From contig NC_014962.1 of NCBI RefSeq assembly GCF_000186345.1, positions 1 through 64,000 of the forward strand: 64,000 nt of DNA. The letters are read 5' to 3'. Origin of the DNA: Isosphaera pallida ATCC 43644. GTDB lineage: Bacteria; Planctomycetota; Planctomycetia; Isosphaerales; Isosphaeraceae. The position numbers and the translations under genes are program-made. Positions 28,641-36,676 of this stretch are shown in pieces (positions within the stretch are counted from its first letter, which is position 1; each line of letters begins with the position of its first letter). Under the pieces are notes generated by a model, which worked only from the letters and a program-made list of their open reading frames with translations, did not search any database and was not told the origin of the DNA.

Positions 28641-29378
28641 ATGGATGAACCGCTCTCGGTGGTGATCCCGGTTTACCATGAAGGCGACAACGTCTTGGAG
28701 GTTTATCAGCGCTTCGTTGCCGAAGCCGGGCCGTTTGGCGAGATGATCTTCGTTTGGGATACCCCCGACGATCCCACGATTCCCTTCCTGGATCAGCTTC
28801 GCGCGGCCGATCCGCGGGTGGTGTCGTTGCACAACACGTTGGGACGGGGGGTTCTCAACGCGCTGCGGGCTGGAATCGCCGCGGCGCGGGGACGCGCCAT
28901 CCTTGTAGCGATGGGGGATCTCTCCGACGAGCTTTCGATTGTTCCACAACTCATGGCCCACTGGCGCGAGGGGGCGACGGTAGTTTGTCCTTCGCGGTAC
29001 ATGCCCGGTGGTCGTCAGGAAGGCGCTCCGTGGCTCAAGTCGCTGCTGTCACGATTGGCCGGGTTATCGCTCTACGCGATCGGCGCGTTGCCAGTGCGCG
29101 ACCCCACCAATAACTTCAAATTGTATGACGCCGCCTTTCTCAAATCGGTGACGATCGAATCAGGGCGCGGCTTCGAGTTGGCCCTAGAGTTGACCGTCAA
29201 GGCTCACGAACTTGGCGGCAAGGTGGTGGAGACTCCCACCCATTGGCGTGAGCGTTCCCAAGGCCAATCCCGCTTCAAATTGATCCAGTGGTTGCCCGGC
29301 TACCTCAAATGGTACTTCCGCGCCGTGGGCAACCGTCTGAGACCGGGACGACGCGCCCTAATTTCCCAAGAGGACTGA
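28641..29378 (+). CDS. Family 2 glycosyltransferase (dolichyl-phosphate mannose synthase-like)
   Basis: A 245-residue GT-A glycosyltransferase. LSVVIPVYHEGDNVLEVYQRF opens the fold; AIRGRAILVAMGDLSDE-like sequence around 90-100 carries the acidic metal site, and DPTNNFKLYD with GFELALELTVKAHELGGKVVETP near 165-205 is typical of the DPM1/polyisoprenyl-phosphate sugar transferase group. It lacks membrane helices, so it would act at the inner face of the membrane on a lipid-linked acceptor. ATG 28641 was chosen; an open frame runs back to 28557. It stands alone and converges with the DUF1501 gene. Confidence 0.87.
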   Translation: MDEPLSVVIPVYHEGDNVLEVYQRFVAEAGPFGEMIFVWDTPDDPTIPFLDQLRAADPRVVSLHNTLGRGVLNALRAGIAAARGRAILVAMGDLSDELSIVPQLMAHWREGATVVCPSRYMPGGRQEGAPWLKSLLSRLAGLSLYAIGALPVRDPTNNFKLYDAAFLKSVTIESGRGFELALELTVKAHELGGKVVETPTHWRERSQGQSRFKLIQWLPGYLKWYFRAVGNRLRPGRRALISQED

Positions 29379-29480
29379 CCCATCAACCTGGGCGGTTCCT
29401 AGCGTGAAGGCGCGAACTGGTCGGCGTCGCCCGCCGGTAAAAAGGTGTGCGGAAGAACACAACAAGACCCCATTAAGAAA

Positions 29481-29513
29481 ACCGGCTCCAAACCCAAACG
29501 GTTTGGAGCCGGT
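29481..29513 (-). terminator. Strong intrinsic terminator of the DUF1501 gene
   Basis: A perfect 13-bp stem (29481-29493 with 29501-29513, 7-nt loop) followed on the minus strand by TTTTCTTAAT. It lies 63 bases after the stop codon at 29576 and closes the minus-strand block that starts at the ECF sigma gene. It may also stop plus-strand transcripts of the GT2 gene. Confidence 0.85.
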
Positions 29514-29575
29514 CGAGGGATCGGCGAATCAAACGCGCCGATTTCATGTGCGGAGATCAACTGGAGCCGTTTTGC

Positions 29576-30886
29576 TCAGGCCAGCAAATCCTTGATGATC
29601 GAACCGTTGCGCACGATCGCCACCGGGCGTCCGGTGGGAGTTTGGTATTCCTTGGCCGGGTCGATGCCCAGGGTGTGGTAGAAGGTAGCGGCCAAATCGT
29701 CGGGGGCGTAACCCTTGCCGTCGGCGGGACCCGCCCCGCTGGCGTCGGACGCGCCAACCACCCGTCCGCCCGCGATGCCGCCGCCGCCCATCAGGCAGGT
29801 CATAGCGCGGGGATAGTGGTCTCGACCACCGCGGGCGTTGATCTTGGGCGTCCGGCCGAACTCGCCGGTCACGAACACCGTGGTCGTCTCCCACAGACCT
29901 TTGGCCGCCAGCGCCGAGAACAACCCGGCCAGGCCGTGGTCGAGGTCGGGCAGCAGGGTATCCTTGAGTTTGGGGAAATTGTTCTGGTGAGTATCCCAAC
30001 CACCCAACGAGACGGTCACGAACCGAACGCCTGACTCGATCAGCCGGGTGGCCAACAGACAGCTTTGCGAGAACGGCGTGGTGCCAAACAAGCCGCTGAT
30101 CGCCGGCGACTCCTTAGAGATGTCGAACGCTTCGCGGCTCCTGGGCGAACGAATGATCTCGTAAGCCCGCCTTGAGAACTCGTCCAGACCGCCGATCAGA
30201 TCCGAATCGTTCTCGATCGCGTCGAAGGTTCGATCCAGACGCCGCAACAGGTCGTGACGCTTCTCGATCTCGCTGACCGTTAGACCTTGACCCAAACCGA
30301 TGCCGCGCACCCGGAACGGCTGACCGGGCCGCGGGGTCGAGGTGGTCGAAAGCGGCGCGTAGCGAATCCCGAGGTAACCGGCCACTTGGGGGGTGTTGGG
30401 GATCGCCACGAAGGGGGGCAAATCATCCGGACTACCCAGCTCCTTGCTGACCACCGCGCCGTAGCCGGGGAACTCCAGCGAGGGTAGGGGACGGTTGCCG
30501 GTGTTGAGATACTTGGTGCCCAGTTCATGGGCGGCCAACGAGTGGCTCACGCCGCGAACGATCGAGAAAAATTGAGCCACTTGGGCGAGCTTCGGTAGAT
30601 ACTCACAAATCGCCATGCCGGAGGCGGTGGTCTCGATCGGTTTGAACTCGCCGCGGATCTCTGAGGGGCCCTCGGGCTTGAGGTCGAAGGTGTCCAAGTG
30701 GGACGGCCCGCCGCCGAGATTCACGAAGATGGCCGCTTGGGCACGGCCCCGCTGATCGGGCCCGGACCCGACCGCTCCCGCGTGGGACAACCGCAGGAAT
30801 TGCGGTAGCGAAACCAGCGAACCAACTGCGCCGATCTTGAGGAAATCGCGGCGAACCACGCCGTCGCAGAATCGATGGGACGCCAT
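29576..30886 (-). CDS. Tat-exported DUF1501 protein
   Basis: A 436-residue DUF1501 family protein, which has an alkaline phosphatase/sulfatase-like fold. The N-terminus has a twin-arginine signal (VRRDFLKIGAVGSLVSLP), so a folded, probably metal-bound protein is exported. Domain landmarks: FVNLGGGPSHLDTFDLKP, VRGVSHSLAAHELG, SLGGWDTHQNNF and VTGEFGRTPKIN with GRDHYP, which carry the metal ligands of the superfamily. The family is abundant in planctomycetes and typically encoded after a DUF1549/DUF1553 protein, as here, 201 bases downstream. Substrate is unknown. TAAGGGAG about 10 bases before ATG 30886 supports the start. Confidence 0.9.
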   Translation of the reverse strand: MASHRFCDGVVRRDFLKIGAVGSLVSLPQFLRLSHAGAVGSGPDQRGRAQAAIFVNLGGGPSHLDTFDLKPEGPSEIRGEFKPIETTASGMAICEYLPKLAQVAQFFSIVRGVSHSLAAHELGTKYLNTGNRPLPSLEFPGYGAVVSKELGSPDDLPPFVAIPNTPQVAGYLGIRYAPLSTTSTPRPGQPFRVRGIGLGQGLTVSEIEKRHDLLRRLDRTFDAIENDSDLIGGLDEFSRRAYEIIRSPRSREAFDISKESPAISGLFGTTPFSQSCLLATRLIESGVRFVTVSLGGWDTHQNNFPKLKDTLLPDLDHGLAGLFSALAAKGLWETTTVFVTGEFGRTPKINARGGRDHYPRAMTCLMGGGGIAGGRVVGASDASGAGPADGKGYAPDDLAATFYHTLGIDPAKEYQTPTGRPVAIVRNGSIIKDLLA

Positions 30887-31087
30887 CGTGACCAGACTCC
30901 CTTAAGGAAATGAAAGATGCAGCAGTGAGAGGCAACGCAAGTGAGAGGAAAACGATTCGATTGAGGTCGAGACGCCACCGAATCAGACAGGACGGCGCGG
31001 AAATGAGCGGGGGAGGCGATCCCCGTCTACGTTCTTTTCAGCGCCGCCTGGCTTGGCTTGAGCTTGGCAGTGGTGGCGATGCCGAGC

Positions 31088-34000
31088 TCAGTGGTTGGTC
31101 ACGAACTCCTTGGTGTTGATCAGCGCCCAGAGCAGGTCGCGGACTCCGTCGATCGGTGTCTCCGAGGACGCGATGTAGTCGCGGGCGGCGGCGAGTTCCT
31201 CAGGCCGGGGCAGCCGCGAGAGGGTCCGCAAGTAGGCTTCATGGACCACCTCTTCGAGATCGAAGCCCGAGGCGACTGCCTTGACCTTGGCGGGGTCGTT
31301 GACCTGATTCGTTTCCCGTTGACGACGCGCCTGGGTTTGCAGGGCGACAATTCGGCGTTGCAGTTCGCCGATTTGCGCTTGCAGACGTTGGCGACGTTGC
31401 CCCTTGGTGGCGGCCGCGGCGTTGCCCGAGAGGGCACGGAGGCGTTGTTGGACTTCGACCAAGCGTGCGCGGGTCTCGGCCAGTTGTCGTTGGAGGTCGG
31501 TTCCGTCTCCCTTCCCCTCTTGAGCGGCCGCCTTGGTTTGGGCTTTGGCGAGGCGTTCCTCGACCTTGTTGGGGTTCTTCAGTTCGGTGTCGGGTTTGCG
31601 GGGTTGGCGGGCTTCAGGAGCGGGACCACCCCGGCCCTGGAGTTCGGCGAGCCAGCCGTCCCGACGATCTAGCACCGCCAGCAGTTCGCGGTCGTCGTTT
31701 TGCAGGAAGATCGCCTGGAGCAGATTCGGCTCATTGGAGCGGGCGCAGTCGCAGTTGGTGTCCCGCTTGTTTTCGCCGAAGACCGTCGCGGCATAGCTTT
31801 CCCGCTGGACCCGGCTGTTGCCCATCGGCCCGATCGCCCGATCGCCGATCCACGAGCCGGCTTGAGCTAGGCTCGCCGAGTTGGCCGTGACTTGCTTGAC
31901 CGCGTCCAGTACGACCTCGGCCGGCAGGCGGCGAATGACCGCGCGGCTGAAGTTCCGCTCATCTAGACGGTTGGTGGGATTGACTTCCCACGACCGTTGA
32001 TAGGTGTCGCTGTTGAGAATTTCCCGATGAAGCGCCTTGAGGTCGAAGCCGCTGCTGATGAACTGGCCGACTAGGTAGTCCAGCAGCGGTTCGTTGGAGG
32101 GCGGATTGGCGAGGTTCATGTCGTCGGGAGGGTTCACGATCCCCACGTGGAAGTGGTTGGCCCAAACCCGGTTGATCAAGGCGCGGGCGAAATAGGGATT
32201 CTCCGGCGATCGCAGCCACTCCATCAGCGGCTCGCGCAGGTCGGCCTCGCTGGTCACATCCACTTCGTCGCCGCCCAGCAGCTTGGGCGTGGCCACCCGT
32301 CCGCCTTGACGCCGCGGCTGGGCTTGACCCTTGGTGTTGGGACGGCGCGGAGGGGTTACGATCAGTTCCTCCAGGGGAACTGTTTCGCCATTACGCAGCA
32401 GACCGGCGAGTTCCCGGTTGAGTTGATTGTTGTTCTTCCCTTTGAGTTGGGGATGGGTCTTGGTCAGATCATTGAGCATCTGGGTGTATTCGCGGGGTTT
32501 GCCGTAACGCACCCCGGCGAAGAACTGGGTGAACTGCTGGAAGTCGGCCTGGGTCCACTGGTCGAACGGATGCTTGTGGCACTGGGCGCATTCCAACCGG
32601 ATGCCAAGGAAGGCGTGGCTGAAGGACAGCGCTTTGTCGTCAGGGGTGCGGGCATTGCGCCTGGCCCAGTAGTAGGGCATGGTGTCTCGTTCGGTGAAGT
32701 CGGCCTGATCCGCGGGATTGGGACGGTAGTAGGAGGACTCCCGTGCTGCGTAGTCGGCGTAGGATTCGCCTGGCTCGCGTCCGCGGGCCAGCACGATCCC
32801 CTCGACGATCTTGTCGTAGGGCATGTTCTCGCGCAGGCGGCGTTCGATCCATTCATACCAATGTTGCGCGGTCAAACGAGGGTTGATCGTGCCCTGGAAG
32901 TGGCGTTCGGCGTTGCCGGTGAAGTCGCAGAGCTTCATAGCCCAATAAGCCGAGTAGGTGGGCCGCTCCAGCAACTCTTCGATCTTGAGGGCGCGCTTGT
33001 TGGGTCGATCGTCGGCCAGGAAGCTTGAGACCTCCTCGGGAATCGGCAGAGTTCCGGTCAAGTCGAGGCTGACACGACGGAGGAACTCGGCGTCGTCGCA
33101 GATGCCCGAAGGCACGATGCCCAGCTTGCGGAGCTTGTCCACCACGAGGGCATCGATTTGGGTCGGGGTGGGCACCTCGGGGTAGCGGGGACCAACTTGG
33201 TCGGAGACCGGGATCAACACGGGGATAGGGGTCACACCGTTGTCATAGAAGGCGACCACGTGGGTGTCGCCCGGAGCCTTGGCGGTCACCAAACCGTACT
33301 CGTCGATCTCGGCGATCGACTCGTCGTTGGTGCGGAACCGGCTCAGACAGGTGACATCCTCGATCGTACCGTCAGACCAGTGAGCCACCACCTTGAGTTG
33401 GGCGGTTTGGCCCACGTGGTTGAATCGAAGCTCGCGCGGGGTGACTTCCAGATGCTCGAACCGGGCTGCCTCGCTGGCCGAAGGCGCGCCGGCTTCGATC
33501 CAGCGAACCAACAGATTGTATTGCCACGAGTCGATTTCCATCCGTTGGCCGCCCTTATGGGGCATTTGCAACGTTGGTTTGAGCAGGATTTTGCTGCCCT
33601 CGGGGTCGTCAAGGTTGACCCGACCGCTCTCCTTGGCCATCAGGGCGGCGTGGTCCTTCTTGAAGTCGTAACCGAACAGCGAGAGCTGGAAGCCGCCGGC
33701 TCCCTGGAACGAGCCGTGGCAGGAACGACCGTTGCAGCCCAGTTGGCCCATCAGCGGCAACACATGCTTTTGGAAGTCGGGAACCTCGACCAGTTCCCCG
33801 TCCCCCGGCTCCAACGTGGTGAAGCGTTGGCTAGCCGGAGCCAGCTCCGCAGCTTCGAGAGAAGCCTCTTGGGTCCAGGGTTGGGACGGGTTGGCGGCCC
33901 GAATCGGAGGCGTGGGCGCAACCGCCGCGCTGATCCAGGCTAGCAGGATCAAAGGACCCGCCAGCACGCCGCCGAGTTGAACCGCGTGTCGTCTTATCAT
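31088..34000 (-). CDS. CX4CH cytochrome-like DUF1549/DUF1553 protein
   Basis: A 970-residue exported protein typical of planctomycetes. Order: signal/anchor (1-35), a cytochrome-like module with LGCNGRSCHG (Cys89, Cys94, His95; a CX4CH motif), an Ig-like (BIG2) segment with DVTCLSRFRTNDESIAEID, DUF1549, a CXXCH in CAQCHKHPFDQW near 470, then DUF1553 to about 770, a coiled coil (about 790-900) and a conserved C-terminal block ending ALINTKEFVTNH. Heme binding is expected from the motifs; the enzymatic role of the family is unknown. ATG 34000 with GAGGAG 10 bases upstream is preferred to ATG 34027, which would be at the predicted transcript start. The DUF1501 gene follows. Confidence 0.9.
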   Translation of the reverse strand: MIRRHAVQLGGVLAGPLILLAWISAAVAPTPPIRAANPSQPWTQEASLEAAELAPASQRFTTLEPGDGELVEVPDFQKHVLPLMGQLGCNGRSCHGSFQGAGGFQLSLFGYDFKKDHAALMAKESGRVNLDDPEGSKILLKPTLQMPHKGGQRMEIDSWQYNLLVRWIEAGAPSASEAARFEHLEVTPRELRFNHVGQTAQLKVVAHWSDGTIEDVTCLSRFRTNDESIAEIDEYGLVTAKAPGDTHVVAFYDNGVTPIPVLIPVSDQVGPRYPEVPTPTQIDALVVDKLRKLGIVPSGICDDAEFLRRVSLDLTGTLPIPEEVSSFLADDRPNKRALKIEELLERPTYSAYWAMKLCDFTGNAERHFQGTINPRLTAQHWYEWIERRLRENMPYDKIVEGIVLARGREPGESYADYAARESSYYRPNPADQADFTERDTMPYYWARRNARTPDDKALSFSHAFLGIRLECAQCHKHPFDQWTQADFQQFTQFFAGVRYGKPREYTQMLNDLTKTHPQLKGKNNNQLNRELAGLLRNGETVPLEELIVTPPRRPNTKGQAQPRRQGGRVATPKLLGGDEVDVTSEADLREPLMEWLRSPENPYFARALINRVWANHFHVGIVNPPDDMNLANPPSNEPLLDYLVGQFISSGFDLKALHREILNSDTYQRSWEVNPTNRLDERNFSRAVIRRLPAEVVLDAVKQVTANSASLAQAGSWIGDRAIGPMGNSRVQRESYAATVFGENKRDTNCDCARSNEPNLLQAIFLQNDDRELLAVLDRRDGWLAELQGRGGPAPEARQPRKPDTELKNPNKVEERLAKAQTKAAAQEGKGDGTDLQRQLAETRARLVEVQQRLRALSGNAAAATKGQRRQRLQAQIGELQRRIVALQTQARRQRETNQVNDPAKVKAVASGFDLEEVVHEAYLRTLSRLPRPEELAAARDYIASSETPIDGVRDLLWALINTKEFVTNH

Positions 34001-34033
34001 CGGTTTTTGACTCCTCAATGTCAACATTTCAGG

Positions 34034-34061
34034 AAAATAACGTGGGTCGGTCGTGCGTCAA
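34034..34061 (-). promoter_or_regulatory. Predicted promoter of the DUF1549/DUF1553 gene
   Basis: On the minus strand, TTGACG (plus 34056-34061) and TATTTT (plus 34034-34039) are separated by 16 bases, close to a housekeeping sigma consensus. A small hairpin CAACGC-CGAAA-GCGTTG (34059-34075) overlaps the -35. This suggests the exported pair can be transcribed apart from the sigma operon. Confidence 0.45.
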
Positions 34062-34100
34062 CGCCGAAAGCGTTGGATCGGATGAAACCCCGATACCCCC

Positions 34101-35036
34101 TCAATTCTGTCTATCCTTGATCACGTCGATTTGAGCGTGACGCTGGCCGTCGGTTGGGGGCGTGGGTGGTTGGTCGGGTTGGGGGAGGCGGTTGGTGGGC
34201 GGGGAGGATGGGGAGGGGGTCGCCTCGGCAGCGCGTTTGGGGGGCGGGCCGTTTTCGGGCGGGCGGGCGCGCTGGGCCGCTTCTCCGAGGGACATCAGGC
34301 GCTTGAGGCGATTTTCGACCAGCTTGGCGCGATCCCGTTCGAGACGGGCGATTCCCTCCTCCAGTTTGCGGAGCCGAGCCTCGACTTGAGCGCGATCGAG
34401 GCGTTGCCGGTTCAACTCGGCTTCGATCTGACGGTCTAGGAGGACGCGCAATTCCCGACGCAGTGGTTCAGCTTGATCCGGGGAGGGGCTTTGGAGAAGT
34501 TTGGCCCGGAGGAGGTCAATCTTGGATTGAACGATCCAAAGTTCCAACATGATCGCATGACGGGCTGGGTCACGAGTTTGCCAAGCAGCGAGGCGTTCGG
34601 AGACCGTGAACAGTTCCAGAATCGCATCCTCGTAGGCGGCCCGATTCATCGCGGCCAGCGGACCCAGTAAGGCCAGGAGTTCGGGATGATGACGTTTGGC
34701 GAAGGCGAGTCCGGCCGCTTCGCGTTCGGGGGTGAACAGACCTGGGTTCCTCGCGCCCGTTGCCGGATTCGTCGGGCGTTTCGCCGCTCCGGTTCCGGCG
34801 GCTGGGCGTCGATCGGTTTTGGCGGACTGACCCTTAGTGTCGGCGTTGGGAAGACTTGGAGGATCGTCGCGGATCAGGCGCGTGGGCACCGCCGCGGCAA
34901 ACCACGCCGAGTGAATCGTGAGGACCAGCGACGCGGTGGCCGCCGCCAGACGCTCGCTCCAACGCGAGCGAACCCGGCGCATTCGCGGCAACTCAGGTCG
35001 GTGTTGACGGAGACGGAGACGATGTCGCATGACCAT
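34101..35036 (-). CDS. Exported coiled-coil protein in sigma-factor operon
   Basis: A 311-residue protein with no recognised family. A basic N-terminus precedes one hydrophobic segment (about 30-50, ATASLVLTIHSAWFAAAV), which may be a signal or anchor. A helical region follows (FTPEREAAGLAFAKRHHPEL onward) with a long coiled coil from about 180 to 255 rich in Arg, Glu and Leu, and a Pro-rich tail. GGAGG five bases before ATG 35036 and direct abutment with the stop of the preceding anti-sigma-like gene show translational coupling. The layout (heptad helices facing the periplasm) recalls metal- or stress-sensing proteins of the CnrX/Spy type often linked to ECF sigma factors; this is inference. 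Confidence 0.72.
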   Translation of the reverse strand: MVMRHRLRLRQHRPELPRMRRVRSRWSERLAAATASLVLTIHSAWFAAAVPTRLIRDDPPSLPNADTKGQSAKTDRRPAAGTGAAKRPTNPATGARNPGLFTPEREAAGLAFAKRHHPELLALLGPLAAMNRAAYEDAILELFTVSERLAAWQTRDPARHAIMLELWIVQSKIDLLRAKLLQSPSPDQAEPLRRELRVLLDRQIEAELNRQRLDRAQVEARLRKLEEGIARLERDRAKLVENRLKRLMSLGEAAQRARPPENGPPPKRAAEATPSPSSPPTNRLPQPDQPPTPPTDGQRHAQIDVIKDRQN

Positions 35037-35903
35037 TCACACCTCCGTCGTTGTGGGGTCGTCGAGCGCTGTGTCGGCGGGAGAGGTCGAGGTTGGATTG
35101 GGGGAGGAATCAGAAGGAACGCCCGAGGGCCCGGATTCGTTGAGCTCGGTCAAGGCCGTGGCCTCCAGGATCCAGGACGGAGGAGCGGCCGTCGGTTCGT
35201 CGTTGCGATTGAAGGAGGCCCACGCCAGGGACGCGCCAAGGCCAAGATCGAGTTCGTCATCGAGAGACGCCTCTTCGAACATCGCAACCGCGTGGAGGTC
35301 GAAATCTGTCGCCGAACTTCTGGGGACAGGGTCGTCGAGATCGGGGTCGGAGATGGCTTCGGAATCCGACTCGTCGCGTAGTTGGGACCAGGAGGTGGCC
35401 AGGGCCATCAACCGTTCGTCGTCGGCATAAGCGGTCGGGGGGGGTTGGGTGGAATTGTGGCGGGAGGGGGGAAGGTTCCGAACCAATCCAACCCCCAACG
35501 CCAGGAGCGCCGCGGCGGCCAGCGACCACGGCCCGGCCTTCCAAAGAGGTCGCCTACCACGGTTGGCCGTGGTCCGCGTCCCGAGCCTCGATGACGACCG
35601 CGTTGAGAGGGGTGATTGGGGTTGGGGACCGATGAGCCTTCGCAAACCGGCAGTTGACTCGGCGTTGAGGGCTTGTTCCAGGGTGTCGATCAGGGCCGCG
35701 GCGGCGGCCAGGGCGTCGCGGGCTTCCTGAGAGCCTTCCAGGGCCGCTTCGAAGACCAGACACTGATCCGGGTCGAGTTCGTCGAGCCGATAGCGGACGG
35801 CCCACCAGTCCCAGTCGTCCAGCCGATCCCCGGACCCAGTCGCGTCGGGGGCTGGGGGGTCGGGTTGGGAGCGGGAGCTGGGGGCGAACGTATCGGGGGT
35901 CAT
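35037..35903 (-). CDS. Anti-sigma-factor-like membrane protein
   Basis: A 288-residue protein encoded directly after an ECF sigma gene, with the ATG overlapping the sigma stop in ATGA. An acidic cytoplasmic N-terminal region (about 25-95, including DELDPDQCLVFEAALEGSQEA) contains helices of the kind that bind sigma factors, followed by one membrane helix (AGPWSLAAAALLALGVGLV) and an acidic, Ser/Asp/Pro-rich periplasmic part. No zinc-finger HxxxCxxC motif is present, so it is not a ZAS-type anti-sigma. The role is inferred mainly from gene order and topology. Confidence 0.75.
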   Translation of the reverse strand: MTPDTFAPSSRSQPDPPAPDATGSGDRLDDWDWWAVRYRLDELDPDQCLVFEAALEGSQEARDALAAAAALIDTLEQALNAESTAGLRRLIGPQPQSPLSTRSSSRLGTRTTANRGRRPLWKAGPWSLAAAALLALGVGLVRNLPPSRHNSTQPPPTAYADDERLMALATSWSQLRDESDSEAISDPDLDDPVPRSSATDFDLHAVAMFEEASLDDELDLGLGASLAWASFNRNDEPTAAPPSWILEATALTELNESGPSGVPSDSSPNPTSTSPADTALDDPTTTEV

Positions 35904-36481
35904 GGCGACGGGTCTCGATGGGAGTCGAGGAGGGAGCGAAGGCGGCCCAGGGCCAGCCTCATTCGGGTCAAGACGGTGCCTAACGGCAGGCCGTCGGCTT
36001 GGGCGATGGCAGCGAAGGTCTCGCGACCGGCCAGACGACGCAGTACCACGTCGCGCTGGGCGGGCGGCAGGGCCTCTACGGCTTGGCGGACCCGCGCGAT
36101 GGTCTCGGCGCGTTGGAGGTGATCCTCGGCGGTATCCTGATTGCCGGAGTCCGCCGCGCGAACCAGACGGGCGTCGCGGTTGGCCCGCTCGCGGAGCCGC
36201 CCCTTGCGTTTCTGGGCGATCGCTTCGTGGTGGGCCACCTGGAATAGCCAGGACTTGCGGGAGGCGGGGTCGGTTTGGTCCGGGCCGCCATGTTCGATCA
36301 GCCGCGTGAAGGTGGTTTGCAACACATCCTCGGCGGTTTCCGGATCGCGGACGATCCCCCGAATGAACCAGCGCAACGCTTGGGCGTGGTTCCGAAACAA
36401 CGCCTCGACCGTCTCGGCGTCGAGAGGCGGGGAGGCGGAGTCACGCTCGGGCAAGGGGGGGACATCGTTGTGGACAACCAA
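35900..36481 (-). CDS. ECF-family RNA polymerase sigma factor
   Basis: A 193-residue group IV sigma factor. Region 2 runs from VEALFRNHAQALRWFIRGIV to DPETAEDVLQTTFTRLIEH, and region 4 from ALPPAQRDVVLRRLAGRETF through IAQADGLPLGTVLTRMRLAL. The linked anti-sigma-like gene overlaps by four bases. The first in-frame start is TTG 36481, without a clear SD; the true start may be inside. The likely targets are its own operon and the exported DUF1549/DUF1501 genes downstream, which is inference. An AT-rich stretch at 36570-36600 could be the promoter. Confidence 0.93.
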   Translation of the reverse strand: MVVHNDVPPLPERDSASPPLDAETVEALFRNHAQALRWFIRGIVRDPETAEDVLQTTFTRLIEHGGPDQTDPASRKSWLFQVAHHEAIAQKRKGRLRERANRDARLVRAADSGNQDTAEDHLQRAETIARVRQAVEALPPAQRDVVLRRLAGRETFAAIAQADGLPLGTVLTRMRLALGRLRSLLDSHRDPSP

Positions 36482-36676
36482 GGCGCAGCGGCTCGTCTGG
36501 CGGCGGTGGCGGGGACCGATTCGACCGTAATCCCTCCTCCACGCACCAGGACGCGCGGACGGCAGCGATTATTTTCCAGTGCTCGGAAATTTTTCGACAC
36601 GGCGGCCCCTCTCGTAAGCTCAGTTAGGCGGGCGTGTCGAGTCGCAACCGCGTTCAGGTTGGGGACCGCATGTGAG

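Noticed and set aside
34150-34250. G-rich tract considered as a G-quadruplex element
   Set aside because: It encodes the Pro-rich tail of the 34101-35036 protein on the minus strand, so CCN proline codons explain the G-runs.
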